From positions 558,001 through 622,000 of the forward strand of contig JAMXSV010000026.1 of the NCBI GenBank assembly GCA_027559495.1: 64,000 bases of DNA, given 5' to 3'. The notes beneath the pieces were generated by a model, which saw only the letters and a list, made by a program, of their open reading frames with translations, was not told where the DNA came from and made no database searches. A program made the translations under genes and the position numbers. Origin of the DNA: Aurifilum marmelostoma (Eukaryota; Ascomycota; Sordariomycetes; Diaporthales; Cryphonectriaceae). Shown here in pieces: positions 33,053 to 45,933 of the stretch (position 1 is its first letter; each line of letters starts with the position of its first letter).

Positions 33053-34009
33053 ATGCCAAACAACCCATATAAGCCGTCGCCGAAGACGGTCGCCGACTTG
33101 TGGCGGTTACCAAAAGCTAGCAAGGACGCGAGGAAGACTGAGTGCTCCGCACTCACGCCGACGTCTCCTTCCAAGCTGAACACACGACACGACGATGCCT
33201 CCATCAGACATCAGAAGAATGCCAGGTCTCCGGATTCAGGAGCCGAAAATAACACACTCAAGCTCGAGGTTACTGCTCGTTCGCAGCTAGAGGATGCTTC
33301 CCAGTCCATCGCGAAGATCGCCCCAAAGAGGCAGCGCGACAGGCTGGAGGTTGATCCCAGGCTATCCCACCGCAAGAGAATAAAGCAGCAGCAGGGAGGC
33401 CTGACCAGAAGCTAGGGGCAGAAGGTACCGAGCAACAGCAGCAGCAACGAGGCCACCACTGAGGAAGGAACGCCGTGTATGGTTGAGGAGACAAATAGAC
33501 TCTTCAGTGAAGACTCATCTTCTACGATTGATGATCCTGATTTGCAATCCGATCTGGAGTAGATACCTAGGACGAGGCCACAGGGGATTCTGCGCACAAG
33601 CTTCAGAGAGCCTTGGATGCCGCCCTCGACGCAGCCTGAGAAGAAGGTCCGCTTCGACAGGAACGTGTCGATAGCTGAGAAGCCGCCAGCTGCAGCTACT
33701 GAGAGCCTCGTATGTACAAAACATGCACAAACCAAGCCCTATTCCACCAGATATTCCGACTACGAGGCACTGTCCGACTGCACACGCACCACTCCCGTCT
33801 ACGGCCCACCCTGGGCTGTGCTTACAGCAGAAGAGATTATGCATGTCGAGCCTGTTTCTCCACCTCCAGTCTATGTCCCTAGTCCGACTCAACGCGTTAG
33901 GGGCGACATCGCCTGGGGCTGGCCCTGTGTCGACAGACTGTCACCATCAAGCTTGGACTACCATGCTTTTGCGGCAGACGCCAATGACGACGACGAAGAC
34001 GATGACTAG
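33053..34009 (+). pseudogene. Disordered protein with PP1-docking-like motif, broken by TAG codons
   Basis: One reading frame runs from ATG 33053 to 34009 and is interrupted by in-frame TAG at 33413-33415 and 33560-33562. Another TAG at 34007-34009 ends it, although the frame then continues sensibly (EMDLAHTEVDAALALLSI) to about 34098. Each TAG could be CAG (Gln) with one C-to-T change. The product would be Ser/Pro/charged, largely disordered, with a nuclear-type basic patch (HRKRIK) and GILRTS...KKVRFDRNVS. The latter resembles the RVxF docking motif of protein phosphatase 1 regulators. No intron with proper ends removes the stops. It is most likely a mutated gene. Sequencing error is less likely for three identical substitutions. 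Confidence 0.55.
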
Positions 34010-35111
34010 GAAATGGATCTCGCACATACGGAAGTCGATGCTGCCTTGGCTCTCCTATCCATACGGTATGGTAGGAAGTCTAAGCTGGATTTAGAAATGT
34101 CATAACCTGGACTGAAGCTGAGCCCTTGCTCAAGCCCGCCCTTGACGATGCTGAAGCTGTGGGTTTGAGAACCGCACGGATGGATGGTGGTACTGCGGAT
34201 GTCTGATTCGGGATTGACTTCCAGCTTGGAATTGGATGAATTGCCTCCGGGTATGACAGTGGGGTGCACCAGTTGGCTTGTGGTGAGAAGCAAAGTCAAG
34301 TCGCACTATATACATCCTCGGCCGTTGTGGCACACATAATCGACAGATTTGGCAGCTTCGCGATGGGGTATGTCTGAGAGTATTCTTATGTGGCATCACA
34401 TTCGCTCGTGAAGAGGTGAGAAGCAGCCGGTGTGTCTCATAGGTCGAGCCTGGGTCTGGTGGTGAGCACCCCTTCTCATGAAGCGAGGAGATCTCGTTGA
34501 GAGGGAGTTTTTGGTAGTATTTGAGCATCTCGGCGAACCGGAAGGCCGGAGATGTGTCAGACAGGGCAGGTCATATAGAATTATTCGCTTTTGAGATACT
34601 AGCTTCCACCCAACCCAGATTGTCTGTTTCCACCAACCACAGCGTAATGTGCGATGATGAGATTACCAAGCGCTGTTCGCACCGGTCTTCCTGTCTTGGT
34701 CATACCAAGAAGCAGGAATATGCCGTCAACGATCTTTGACCCCGGAATCGACGACGCCTGTCATGCAACCAGTGCCATATCAGACTCCGAAACTATGTCA
34801 CCATGGGATGTAAGACAACTCTCGGATGGACATGCCTGTGGAGGATGAGGCTGGCATACGCAGTATAATCCTACCTAGAAAGAACTCAGGTTGGGCTGGC
34901 CCTTTATTTTATTCCTGGCAGTGCCGTGCTATCACAAGAGAGGGTTTTAAGACATGGATGGACTTGGAAATGCTTTTCGATGCCCTATGACTGAACCAAC
35001 GCCGGCCTAATGAACCAATCTGCCGCAATATACACCCGGAGGAATGGGTTTGTTTTAAAATACTAATATACAAACAAGCGCACTGCCGTGCTGTCAACCT
35101 TGCGCTCCTCA
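34010..35111. other. Decayed continuation of the pseudogene, then ABC gene 3' flank
   Basis: To about 34300 protein-like pieces appear in alternating plus-strand frames (TEAEPLLKPALDDAEAVGLR, then LTSSLELDELPPGM), as expected from further stops and frameshifts in the same gene. Beyond that I see no gene. The last part holds the 3' untranslated region of the minus-strand ABC transporter. Confidence 0.4.
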
Positions 35112-38100
35112 TTACGCACCAGCCTCTCTCCTTTCATGTTGGGCGGCCTGTGCGGTCAGCTGCTCCTCCTCGTCAACGTCGACAAGCTCGTGCTTCCCCT
35201 TCCAAGCCTTCTTAGCCTGCTTCTCCAGGACGTCCCAGTCGCCGCTCATCTCGCACATATCCTTGAACTGCCCGCTTTCCTTCTTCATCAACTCCCAGGG
35301 ATGTCCGAACTCTAACACGCTGCCCTTGTCCAGCACCAGGACCTTGTCGTAGTCAACAATGGTCTGGAGCCGATGGGCGATCGTGATGATCGTGCTGTTC
35401 TCCAGCTCGCGCAGTGTCTCCTGAATCTTGGAGTCCGTCGCGTAGTCGATGGACGCGGTCGCTTCGTCCATGAGCAGGACCCTGGGGCTCTTAAGCATCG
35501 CGCGGGCCAGGCAGAGAAGTTGGCGCTGACCTTGAGAGAGGTTGTTTCCGGACTCTGTGACGGGCGATGAGAGGTCTAGGAAGATGTTCTTGTTGGTGGC
35601 GACACGGGTAGATGAGGCTCCGGATGCGATGCTCTCGGAAGCCGTAGTCGCTGCGGGAGCATTGGCGAGCGATGACGAGGGACGTGTGGATGTCGGGGTT
35701 GTCTCGTTCGATCCGATGAGCTGGACACGGCGCAGGGCAGCGAAGATCTGATCGTCGGTGTACATGTCGAAGGGGTCGAGATTGCTCTTGATGGTACCCA
35801 TGAAAAGTGTGGGATCCTGAGGGACGATGGTGAGCCCTTCACGAAGGTCACGGAGACCGATGAGGCCAATATCGATATTGTCAATGAGAATCTTGCCCTC
35901 CTCAGCCTCAAGAGCACGGAAGAGCGCAAGAGCCAGCGACGACTTTCCGGCACCGGTTCGGCCGACAATTCCAACCTTCTCCATGGCGCCAATCTTGAAG
36001 GTAAGGTTCCTCAGGACGGGTTCGAGATCTGCTCGGTACCGCGTTGTGTAGTTGATGAACTCCACCGAGCCTTTGCTAGGCCAGTTCTCCGGTGGGCGGT
36101 TCTCCTCTACAACCGAAAGGGCCTCCTGTTCGACCTCCATATACTCCTTGATACGCTCCACTGAGTTCATGTTCTGCTCATTCATTGCGTAGAGACGGAC
36201 CAGCCAGAGCATGTTCTCGGCGAATCCAATGGCGTAGGACAATGAAATACCAGCGGAGCCAGGATCAATCGTGCCTAGACTCAGGATGACAAACATACCA
36301 GCAAAGAAGGCGACCAGATCTCCCAGGAGGTCCGTCCTGAATGCGAGCCATCTATTAGCGGCCCAGAGGTAGATGAATGGACGCAGCTGGGCGTTGATCT
36401 TATTCAAGTTCTCGCGGACGAAACGGCGTTCGTCACCGTAGGCTCGGATGGTGGTTACGCCGCTCAAGGTCTCTCCGAATTGCTGGAAGAGTGGGCTGCG
36501 CTGAACAGACTCGAGGCGTTTGAGGTCCCGGGACGAGGCAAGGTAGAACTTGCCGAGAAAGACATACGAGCCAGTAATGAAGAAGCCGGCTATGAGGAAC
36601 CCGGGGGTGACAGTTGCGATGAGTACGATGGTGACAATGATGCCTAGCGCACAAGTCATGACTCCGATGGCGACAGGGGCAACCTCTTGATCGACACCCT
36701 CGAGGTCTTTGCTGAAACGATTCATGATCTGCCCGAGCGGAGTGACGTCGAAGAACTTGAACTTGGCTTTGGTGACGGCTGTCATCAGGCGATTATGTAG
36801 CCTCCATGATGCCGTTAAGGAACCAAGGAAGATCCAGAGATCTCTGAACAGAGCCGCGGCTGCACCTATCAGCCCGATGATAGCCAGAACGAAGAGGTAG
36901 TATCCGACATTGACGCCCGAGGTGTCCGCAGCCGAGAATGCTGCTGCACCAGTGACATTGCTCTGAACCCATGACTCTGGCTTCACGTAGGTCGCAATGG
37001 AAGCAAAATAGGTTGGCGAAATTGAACCCGATTGATAGTTCTGGGAGCTCATGCTGAACTGAATCCGCGACACGTCCTCGGTCTGCGGATATTGGTTCGC
37101 CCAGTGCTTGATCCACAGGTTAGAGGCAACGCCGGTGACCTGCTGCGATATGAAGACAACGCAAGCAATGATCCAGAACCACCAACCACCCATCGAGGTC
37201 AGGTAGAGCTTCAACACCGGCCACTGGACTGCGCCGACAGCCTTGGACTCGTCCATTGCCTCTTTCTTTTCGCCCTTCTTGCCACCGGACTTGGGCTTAG
37301 AGAGGTTGTCGCCGTCCCCAGCAGCATCGATCAATGTATTCCCACTCTCGTCACCAACACTGGAGGGCACGCGAGAGGGGACCCGCGAGATCGAAGCAGA
37401 GGCTGTACCGGGCTTTGCCTTCTGTACTTCTTCGCCCAACTTGCCGGAGTCGATCACCTCACTGGCCTCACCCTGCACAGACACTCGACCGTTGTCCATG
37501 ACAACGACGTAGCCGGCATGCGGAACAGTCAATGGGATGTTGTGGGTCACCAGGAGACATGTCCGGCCACTCATCAGAGGGCCCTTGAGGCAGTTGTTGA
37601 AGATCCACTGGGCAGTGTGAGAGTCGACAGCGCTGAGACAATCATCGAGGAGCAGATGCTTCGAGTTCGAGTACACGGCCCGTGCCAGTGAAATGCGCTG
37701 CTTCTGGCCACCAGAAAGGGTAATGCCCTTCTCGCCAACTAGCGTCTCGTCACCATTGTCGAGAATTTCTAGGTCTCGCTCGAGAGCACAGGCGACGATG
37801 ACCTCGCGATACCGCTTCTCGTCGAAGGGCGCCGAAAAGATGATGTTCTCCTTGATGTTCGCGTTGACGAGCCAGGCACTCTGAGCAACGTAGGCGCATG
37901 TCTCAGCCAGTTCCGTCTCGGGGTCGACAGGGACATCCTCGCGGCTGCGACCACCTGGCAGATACACCTTTCCACCCATCAAAGTCATCTCACCAAGCAG
38001 CGCCATCAGCAGTGATGTCTTGCCCGAGCCAGTGGGGCCGGTGATGACGTTTAACTTGCCAAGCCTGAAGTCGATGTTCAAATCCAGCAAGCGGAAAGCC

Positions 38101-40420
38101 ATGGAGCCATCCTCGGCAACAGCATTGCCGCTGCCCCAAATAAAGGTCGCATCTCTGAAGCCAATGACACGGTTGCCGTCGTCGTCGATATTATCCTCGC
38201 CAAGTTGTTCGAATTTTGTCGTCTCCTCCTCGTTCAGAAACTCCTCGATACGGTCGATAGAGACTTTAGACTCTTGTACGTGTGCAATCATGTCGCCGAT
38301 CTGGTCGAGTGGAAACCGTAGCAGCATAAATAGCGAGATAGCCGTGAATGCGACCGAGGGATATAGAGGCTTCTTCTCAATGAGCGTGTACGACAGGAAA
38401 GAGAAGAACGTGATCAGAATAGGAACCGTGTTCCACACAGCAACCGCAGCAGCCCAGATCATATACCGCCTCCGCAAGGCCTTGAGCTCCGCCTTGCGCT
38501 TCTCATCGACGATCTCAGAGAAGCGATACTCCCAAGCAAAATACTTGATGATTCGTATATTCTGAAGAACCTCGTTCGTGGTGTGAATGCGCTTGTCGGT
38601 CGCGGCCATGATCTTTTTCTGACTACTGTTGAACGCCTTTCCGAAGTAGATGTTGACTGGCAGCAGCATTGCCATGACTATAAAGCCCGGAATTGCACTC
38701 AGGCCAAGGACTTGGTAGAGGAGGAAGATGGAGACAATCAGCTGCGTCGGCGCATGGGCGACGAGGAAGTGGAGGTAGGCGGTAACCTCGGACACTTTGA
38801 AGCTGTCGACGGACATGAGGTTGATGATGGTGCCGAGATTAGCCTGCTCATCGCTCGCATCCTTCTTGTCGGCGTCAGAGCCGCCAGCTGAAGCCGTGGC
38901 ACCACCATTCTGCTGCTTGTTGTCGTCCTTGCCGAGGCCCAGCTTCCTCTTGAGCTTGGCCATCCAGCTGGTCTCGGTCGCTTTATCCTGCTTATTCTTC
39001 CCGAGAACAGCGTCATTGCCAGCTGCAGCCTTTCGCCTTAGAGCCTTAGCATAGATGTCGCCGATCAGAATAGCTCGGACGTTGATGCAAATCTTGCGGC
39101 CAATCCATAGTGCCCGATTATCCGCGACAGATCTGACGAGATCCGTTACCGGGAGCAATATGACGTATAGCCACAGGACGTTGAGGGGTGCCTGGCCAGG
39201 GTGCTCAATGAACTCCAGGATAGCTTTGAGAAGCATGGTGGGCATGAACGTGAAGATACCCGACAGGATGGCCCACCAGACCTGTGCGAGGAGCAATGTC
39301 TTGAAATATGCAAGCAGATGGTATGATAGAGCCATGGTTTTCTTGGCCTGACGGTAATGGGCCAGCACCGCACCAGCCTTGTCTTTGGGTACGAGGTTCC
39401 ACACATGATCGAGTTCCATGGTCTGCTTGTAGCCTTGCCAGGTGATGGCGTCGACCCATGAGAAAGTGAAGCTGGAGAAGATTGACGCCAGGGGGCTCCT
39501 TGGACGGCTGGATACCATCTTCCCACTCTAGAAGCACCGTCCTATTGCCCTGCCTAGTGGTAATGGCGATTCCGAAGAGCAGAGTGGTCAAGGCGAACTC
39601 TACGATAACCAGAACTTGAGCCAGCTTTGAGCTGGGTCGGATGATGACGGAACGGCAGAGAACCAGGGTGAACAGCCACTGAAGCGAGTAAATGGCCGCG
39701 GTGTGGTTCCAGAGGTGAGGGATGCGCCACTGGGTGTTTCGGAGGAACAATCGCAGGCTGGCGAGGATCAAGACGTAGACCCAAGTGACGAGTCCAACAA
39801 CAGAGGGTAAAGAAGCCTTACCACCAAATGCGCCAGTCACCAGTGCCGTGATGTTCACGGCGACCAGTCCAATAATGGTCAGCTCCTCCACGACGACGAC
39901 GAGATCTTGCGCCGGCGGCGCATCTGCCTGAACGACGGATCCCCTTGTGGTGGTTTTCACGAGTGCAAGTCGGCCACCGCTGATTTCGAGCGCCTCATCG
40001 TCCGAGTCATCCAGAACTTCCTCCTCGTCGGCCGGAAGGTCGGTATGGGAATGTATCGCATGGCCGTTGGTATCTCCATCCTGTATTGGGGTATACGCCT
40101 CGGTCTTTTCCCTCCTTAACCTGACTGTCCGTAGGATGTTCTGTAGTATAATGTGCAAGAAGGATACTGATATTATAACGGCGGGCAAGAGAACCTTGAG
40201 ATAACTATTCGACGAGGCGCGCTTCTAGGTCAGCAAATTGGTGATGCGAGGGGGAGGTGGTGGATATGGAGAGGGGGAAAATATTAAGGCTCGGGAGGGG
40301 AGCAAGCACGGCGCGTTGCACTGACTCTCTCTGGAAGCACAGCGTAAAGTCGTCAACTCGCCATACTGGCCACGAGCATGTCGCGAACCCAGAATCGGAT
40401 CCAGACACAGGCCCAAGCAT
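35112..40420 (-). CDS. ABCC/MRP-type full-length ABC transporter, with +1 frameshift
   Basis: ATP-driven exporter, probably vacuolar or plasma-membrane, of conjugates or drugs. Exon 1 is 40420-40326. A 121-nt intron (40325-40205, donor GTCAGT) joins CFQR-D-YLKVLLPA. Exon 2 is 40204-35112. The layout is TMD0 with five or so helices, TMD1, NBD1 (Walker A GPTGSGKT about 38042-38019, LSGGQ, Walker B LLLDD), linker, TMD2 and NBD2 (Walker A GRTGAGKS about 35960, signature LSQGQ, Walker B LLMDEA). NBD1 has Asp where NBD2 has catalytic Glu, normal in ABCC. At 39491-39495 a run of five C on the coding strand shifts frame: family sequence (EDGIQPSKEP-LASIFSSFTFSW) is restored only with four. The corrected length is about 1728 residues. 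Whether this is a real mutation or a homopolymer error is undecided. Confidence 0.9.
39491..39495 (-). other. Frameshift site: C5 run in ABC transporter
   Basis: The upstream frame reads DGIQPSKEPPGVN and the downstream frame is restored at PLASIFSSFTFSW. Removing one C joins the frames with no loss of conserved sequence, which indicates a single-base length change in the run rather than an intron. Confidence 0.8.
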
Positions 40421-43400
40421 TATGTCGTGCCGCCCCCAATCATTGACACAACCCTGCCGTGGCTGGCGGGAACCCAGAGCTGGTCAGCCGGTAAGCGAGT
40501 GATGGCGGGTGTACTCGGTGGCAAGGGTAGAGGGAGTCTAAGTGAGATCACTGCGACGGGTAGTGGTCCTGTTCGTGCGCAAGAGGCGTTGTCGTCTTTG
40601 GGCGAGAGAGTAGCAGCAACACAGTTATAGGCGATGACGAGCTGTGCCCCAGTGCAGTCAGTACCTGCAAATTAGGATTAGTTATGGAGAGAGAGGAGCC
40701 AAGAGATCTTGACAACAAAACGAGGAGGAGTTTGGAAGAATAGGAGGGGACAAGAGGAAGAGTAAGAGAGGAAAAGAGACGAGGAGGAAAGAGTGAGAAA
40801 ATAAAAAACAAAAAAAAAAAAGTTCCGCCCTCGGCAAGAAATCGACAGAGGCAGGCGGAAGGGGTGACCGTTGAAGGTTCGTGGAGGGATTACTGGGGGC
40901 ATATCATACTACTACCAAGCAGCCAAGTAAGGACCTGTCGGCCTAGTGGGGTGGCCCCGCGCGCCCTGCCAGCTTGTGTCGCCTTACTGCGCAATACTAA
41001 GTAGTGGCCTAGGATCATGCTACTGGTAGTACATAGTACTGCACTGCAGTAACTGCATTTGCATATTGTATGCTATCCTGCACAGCGCTGCTGCCCGCTA
41101 AAGACATTGCTGCGTTATCGGTGGGGCCCCCTGCCGACGACAGTCAAAGGCTAGACCAGCTCAGGGATGACTAAAGCACGAGCTATCTTCCCTATCGCCA
41201 TACAGCCAGGTGCATCCCCAGGGAAGTTGCCTAATACACATGTATGGGAAACCCCTGTATTGCCCATATCTGACAAGGTATCTCTTTACCGCTGTATGGT
41301 ACAGTCTCTCATCGGTTGCCTTCAGGACCAAACAAGACAAGAAAAGATGACCAGGAAAATTTTCTCGAGGGGAAACTTAGACAACGACAAAACCCCGTTC
41401 TACGAACTCAATACTGTGGACATTGCAATGTTAGGATGAATAATGAGGCGGTCGCCGGTCCAGATCCAATGGCGCGACCGAGATTAACCTAACACCCAGA
41501 ACATTTCTCCACCACCACGGGACCCGTCAATGACGCAGACAGGCTCCAAGACCTCATCGCGATCCCAGGATTGCCATGTCTCACCACCCTTCGCGTCCCC
41601 CCTCGCCCCTTCTTTGTCCCTTTCCATCCCCCTTTCTTCCTCCACTTCCAGAAAGCACGACTTTGATAGCCAGCTGCAGCGAGGCGAAGAAAAGCCCATC
41701 TGCAAGAAACCGAATCCGACCAGTTCTCATGGCAATCTGCATGTGCTACTTATACTCAGCCACGCGAACAGGAACTGCTATTTCCTCCCCATGAGCACTG
41801 ATTTATTTAGTCCTTGTCAGCCCATGCAGTTCGGCGGCTCTAGTCCACAAAACTGTTGACCTAATTCTCCAGTGTTGGAGTCGGGAACTCCCTCACTGCA
41901 ACCTGCATCCTGCGATCCTCTATCACCTCACCTTCACATGCGGAGCGGGTACAACCCCTCACTGACATGCATGCATGCATGCATGCATACACAAATAGTC
42001 CCTCAGCATACACAGTCAACGAACGCGCAATCCTGTGAGGTCGTATCCGCTGGGGCCGGTGAGAAAACAAATGTTACTCGTCTCTATTTCCCCGCCAATG
42101 CTACCTTCGCCTTTTCCTACATTTTCTTGAGGACGTGGTGTATAAAGGGCGGACGCATAGTTTCGAGCGCGGCTGCACAGGGGGTGGGCGCGCTGGCGAG
42201 GGGTGATTGCTTGACTTGCTCGGTTGACTACTTGCTTTGGCTTATCAGATCGAATCCTGCCGGCGTCTTCACCGGAGCTGGTTCCTTTATTCCCGGATAG
42301 CCAAGATAGCAACGCCACTTCCGAAACAATAGGAATGCAAGTGACGGGTATGGCAGATCGCGTGTTCGGGTCATTCCTTACGCCCTCTGGGACGTGACGA
42401 GGGTTTAGAGGGGCCACCCCCCGAGAGGAAGGGGGGGCAGGGAGTATCTCATGACACGAGGCGAGTGAGTCCTCGACCTTGAACGGGCAGGCTGCGCTGC
42501 TGTCACTGTCCAGACAGACGGTCACGATGATTAGGGTGTGTAGGTTCCTTGGGCGGGACAGCACAGAACGTTCCATTGCAAAGGAGCGGTGTGCAACCCA
42601 CATACATGCTGCACGAGCTAATAATAATTTACCCAGGCTCCTGCGTAGATAGGCGACAATCTCGACCCAGGGAAGGAAGTCTTGGGAAATATTGTTTTTT
42701 CCTTCCTCGACAGCGGATCACCGGCTTGATTCATGTCACGGGCCGGCCTCTTGATCCCACTGCACAATTCCGATGTCCCCTCTGTAACGAAACTCTGCCG
42801 GGAAGCTAAGGACCTAACAACAGTGTTTTATGTTACATCATCACCACCCCCGGGGAGCATATGATCGCCTAGCCTGGGCCTCCTGATGCACCAGAGCAGA
42901 AATATCTCCCCCCCATGGTTTCCGGCCTTGAACAGTAATTTATTTTTTCCAGCCCTCTTTGTACTCTCTTTATTTGCCTCGAATTATTCCTTTTTCTTCC
43001 TAGGATGTCCTAGTCACTTACCTAATTCACACCACTTATTGCAGTACTATTGGTCAGTAGCCACACTGCTTCAAATCTAAGTTTTCGCATGACCATAGCT
43101 ATGGCTGTAACCTAAAACAAGGGGGAGCAAGGAATATCCAATCCACAACATTCACGCACAGGGCGTAAGCTTCACCCTACCAAGATCTTGTACATTATAG
43201 GGCCAAGTCAATTCTTGAGTGGACAGAAATACATGCACTAGTCGTGGATATCTAGATACATTTTTTAAAATCAAATCTGTAATAAATAACGGACATTAAT
43301 TTACAGTTGACATGTGATTATGGCCCTGCTTAGATCTTGCTGATTCTGTCCTCAAGTAGTTGGTCTACCCATAATACTACCTTCATCAGTCATGGTGAGG

Positions 43401-45145
43401 TGAAGCTTCTGTGGAGTAGCTGGGCTGCAGTGGAGGTCTGGTTTATACCAATACCAATGATAACTTTGATGTCTTTCACGAAGCTGACTTATCTTGATAT
43501 GTGATGAACAAACTTTTGCTTTTGCTTTACCTGACGAAGGCACATAACATCGTGATAACGGCCTCAGTGGTGATGAAATTGAGCCTAATTGAACTTTTCT
43601 ACGTGAATATGCTTCCATATCAGAATGCAATCAATATGGGATGACTTCATGGCCAATAAAGACACTTTGGGCGACCCGTCTCACTATGCGAAAATCTGTC
43701 TTGAGCACAATTCATGGGCTTTGGATCGAGATCGACGTTCAGGCGCCTCACCTTCCAAGGTTCTGTACTCAGTATTCAAGTAACACTACAGTATTTGGTA
43801 GCCGTCATTCCCCCGGTCCAGTCATGAGACTGGAGCCGCGTCGATCTGAGGTAAAGCGGTGCAGTGGGCTAAGCGTATGGCGCACGCAACTCCGAGGTCT
43901 GATACGCTCAGCTGCGTAATTGATTAACACTGACATCCTCTAGGGCTCAAGGTATTCATCACGCATTCACGAAAAAGCTCGGGACTTGCGCCTCACACTT
44001 TAGATCTGCCAGGCGTTAACCTCAAGCTGCTGAGCCATCAACTCCTAGGCTGTTTCGATGAACAATTCCATAAGCACGATCCAAACAGACCCCCCCCCCA
44101 GATCGTCCATGGTCAAACAGACTCTACGACAGGTGTTCACGACTAGAGTTATCCCCGGCCAGCTTTCTTCTTCTGTGAAAAGGCGGAGACCGATGAACAG
44201 GGCCGTGACGGTAAGTTGAGGCTCGAGGAACCCGGGTCCCTGCAAGGCATGTATTAAGAGCGGCCTGAATGCTGCCCGCTGGTTGGTACGCCGGGCTTTT
44301 TAGACTGGGAGGCAGATTTCCTTCACTTTCTCGGGCTCGATGACTCCAGGTCACTCGATCGAGAACCCGTGGCATGCCATATGGACTAGCAACTGACAGA
44401 AGGTTTATCGGACCTCATTGTGATGCGGACCCGATGAGCTCTCGGCCTTGGAGTCTCCAATCTACAACCTCAAGAGGTCTTTCCTGACGTCCTCATCTTG
44501 CTTATTATAGATGACGCGAAGGACGTGCTGTAGAGCAAGCGTGGCCAGTGCCTACAATAAGCTGGCAGATTCCGAATTGATACCGAGGTGAAGTCTATTT
44601 TCCCAAAGGTTCGGCTTGATTGACGATAATGCAGACCGGTGTGGGACGGTGGTGCTCGATCTGACCTGGCTTGGTGAGAACTCCGTAGGTCGGATCTGCG
44701 AATTTTCCTGCTACCTTAGAGGTGAGCTCTACTTTGGTGTGAGATGTTGATTACTGGGACTAGATCGCCGAGCAGAGATGCAGGTCCGAGGAACATATGT
44801 TCTTTGCGCTCTTGATTGTGCGGAACGAGTATTGCACCGTCGCAGAAAGAGCAGATGCTGCCAGAAATCCCCAGAGATCATTTGAAGCTGGGTATTTCAG
44901 CCCTGGCAGACGTTGGTTGGAGAGAGACCTCGCGAGATCTCCGCGTTGATCAGCCCTGGGTCTCTAAAGCAAGGCAGCGAAAATGACTTACAATCCATAA
45001 GTCAAGGAAGTGCTTGGCAAGTCTAGAGCCGAGAGAGAGAGGGAAACAATCATAGTATGAGCAACACAGGCCATCAATTCTACTTGTTACAACGCGCGAA
45101 GTATCAATACACCTTTCTTGTCTGAAGAAGTACAAAAGATATACA
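40421..45145. other. Long intergenic stretch, no supported gene
   Basis: About 4.7 kb with only short, low-quality ORFs. The longest, 42016-42603 on the minus strand (195 codons), shows no family motif. The promoter of the ABC transporter should lie at 40421-41000. A (CATG)6 repeat lies at 41966-41989 and a C run near 44091. Short pieces near 44000-44600 could be relics of a gene, but nothing is identifiable. Confidence 0.5.
41966..41989. repeat. (CATG)6 microsatellite
   Basis: Six tandem CATG units, a self-complementary tetranucleotide repeat that can extrude as a cruciform. Confidence 0.9.
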
Positions 45146-45933
45146 TCAACTCGCCTTGGTAGCTGTTGAAGGAGCCAATTTATCTACCAACTCCACCACA
45201 CCGGCCTCCTGAGCTTGCTGACATGAATGCACAAGGGCTACACCGTCCTCGATCTTGGATATAATAGTATCTCGTGCAGTACGGTTCGCAGAGATCGACT
45301 CCTCGATCCTGTCATGTGCTTGCTCCACCAGGGAAGTCTCGATCTTCTGACCAAGCTTCAGCGTAGAAAGTGAGCTTTCGTTCAGGATCGTAAGGCGCCT
45401 GGATTCCGTTGTGTCCCACACAGATCATGGTCAGCAATGGAATCTCAATATATCACAATAATGATCATATCTCTCGACACAAGAGATAGATGGATGAATC
45501 GCGTGGACATACGCAGAGAGGAGACTCAGACTGGTATCGAGGACTAATTCCGCCGCAGTCACATCCTCTATGATGATGGCTGCCCGCCGTTTATCTACGG
45601 CCGCCCAGTGAATCCGACGGCGCGTCCGATGTGTCGAGTGCAGGCTCTTGAGGTTCCCATGTCAAGGGCCGTGATGTTGCACTTGAGCGAACCCATAATG
45701 ACATCGCGCTCCGGGGCTGGGAACAGGAAGTCCATGCGGGCGCTGGTCAGCTCGTCGCCGAAGGCTTTGATCGACTCGAGGCGCGACTTCATCAGCTCCA
45801 GCTTTTCGGACAGCCGGTGAACTTCTGTGGGGGCGTTGTGGAAGGAGTCGTGAATCTCCTTGGCCGCCCTGCCGGCTTTCAGACAGAGTTCCAGGAGCTG
45901 GGCGATCGAAGCGGCGGAGTTGAGGAGGTCCAT
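45146..45933 (-). CDS. HeLo/STAND-N-terminal-like protein, with frameshift
   Basis: The start MDLLNSAASIAQLLELCLKAGRAAKEI (45933) resembles the helical N-terminal domain found on fungal NLR/STAND proteins and on free-standing relatives. An upstream ATG at 45990 would add 19 residues. Exon 1 is 45933-45513. A 114-nt intron (45512-45399, GTATGT donor) leads to exon 2, 45398-45146. Within exon 1, near 45658-45660, the frame must shift by one: ITALDMG is followed by NLKSLHSTHRTRRRIHWAAVDKRRA only if a GGG run has one more G. The corrected length is 224 residues. Exon 2 is a long amphipathic helix (KIETSLVEQAHDRIEESISA). There is no NACHT domain or repeat. A role in signalling or non-self response is inferred from the family only. 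Confidence 0.6.

Noticed and set aside
30356..35111. Secondary-metabolite gene cluster around the FAD monooxygenase
   Set aside because: No polyketide synthase, NRPS, terpene cyclase or cluster regulator is present nearby. The ABC transporter alone does not make a cluster.
37032..37691. 219-codon plus-strand ORF
   Set aside because: Antisense to the ABC transporter coding region.
42016..42603. 195-codon minus-strand ORF
   Set aside because: No family motif, no signal peptide, unusual composition and no splice context. Length alone is not enough in GC-rich DNA.
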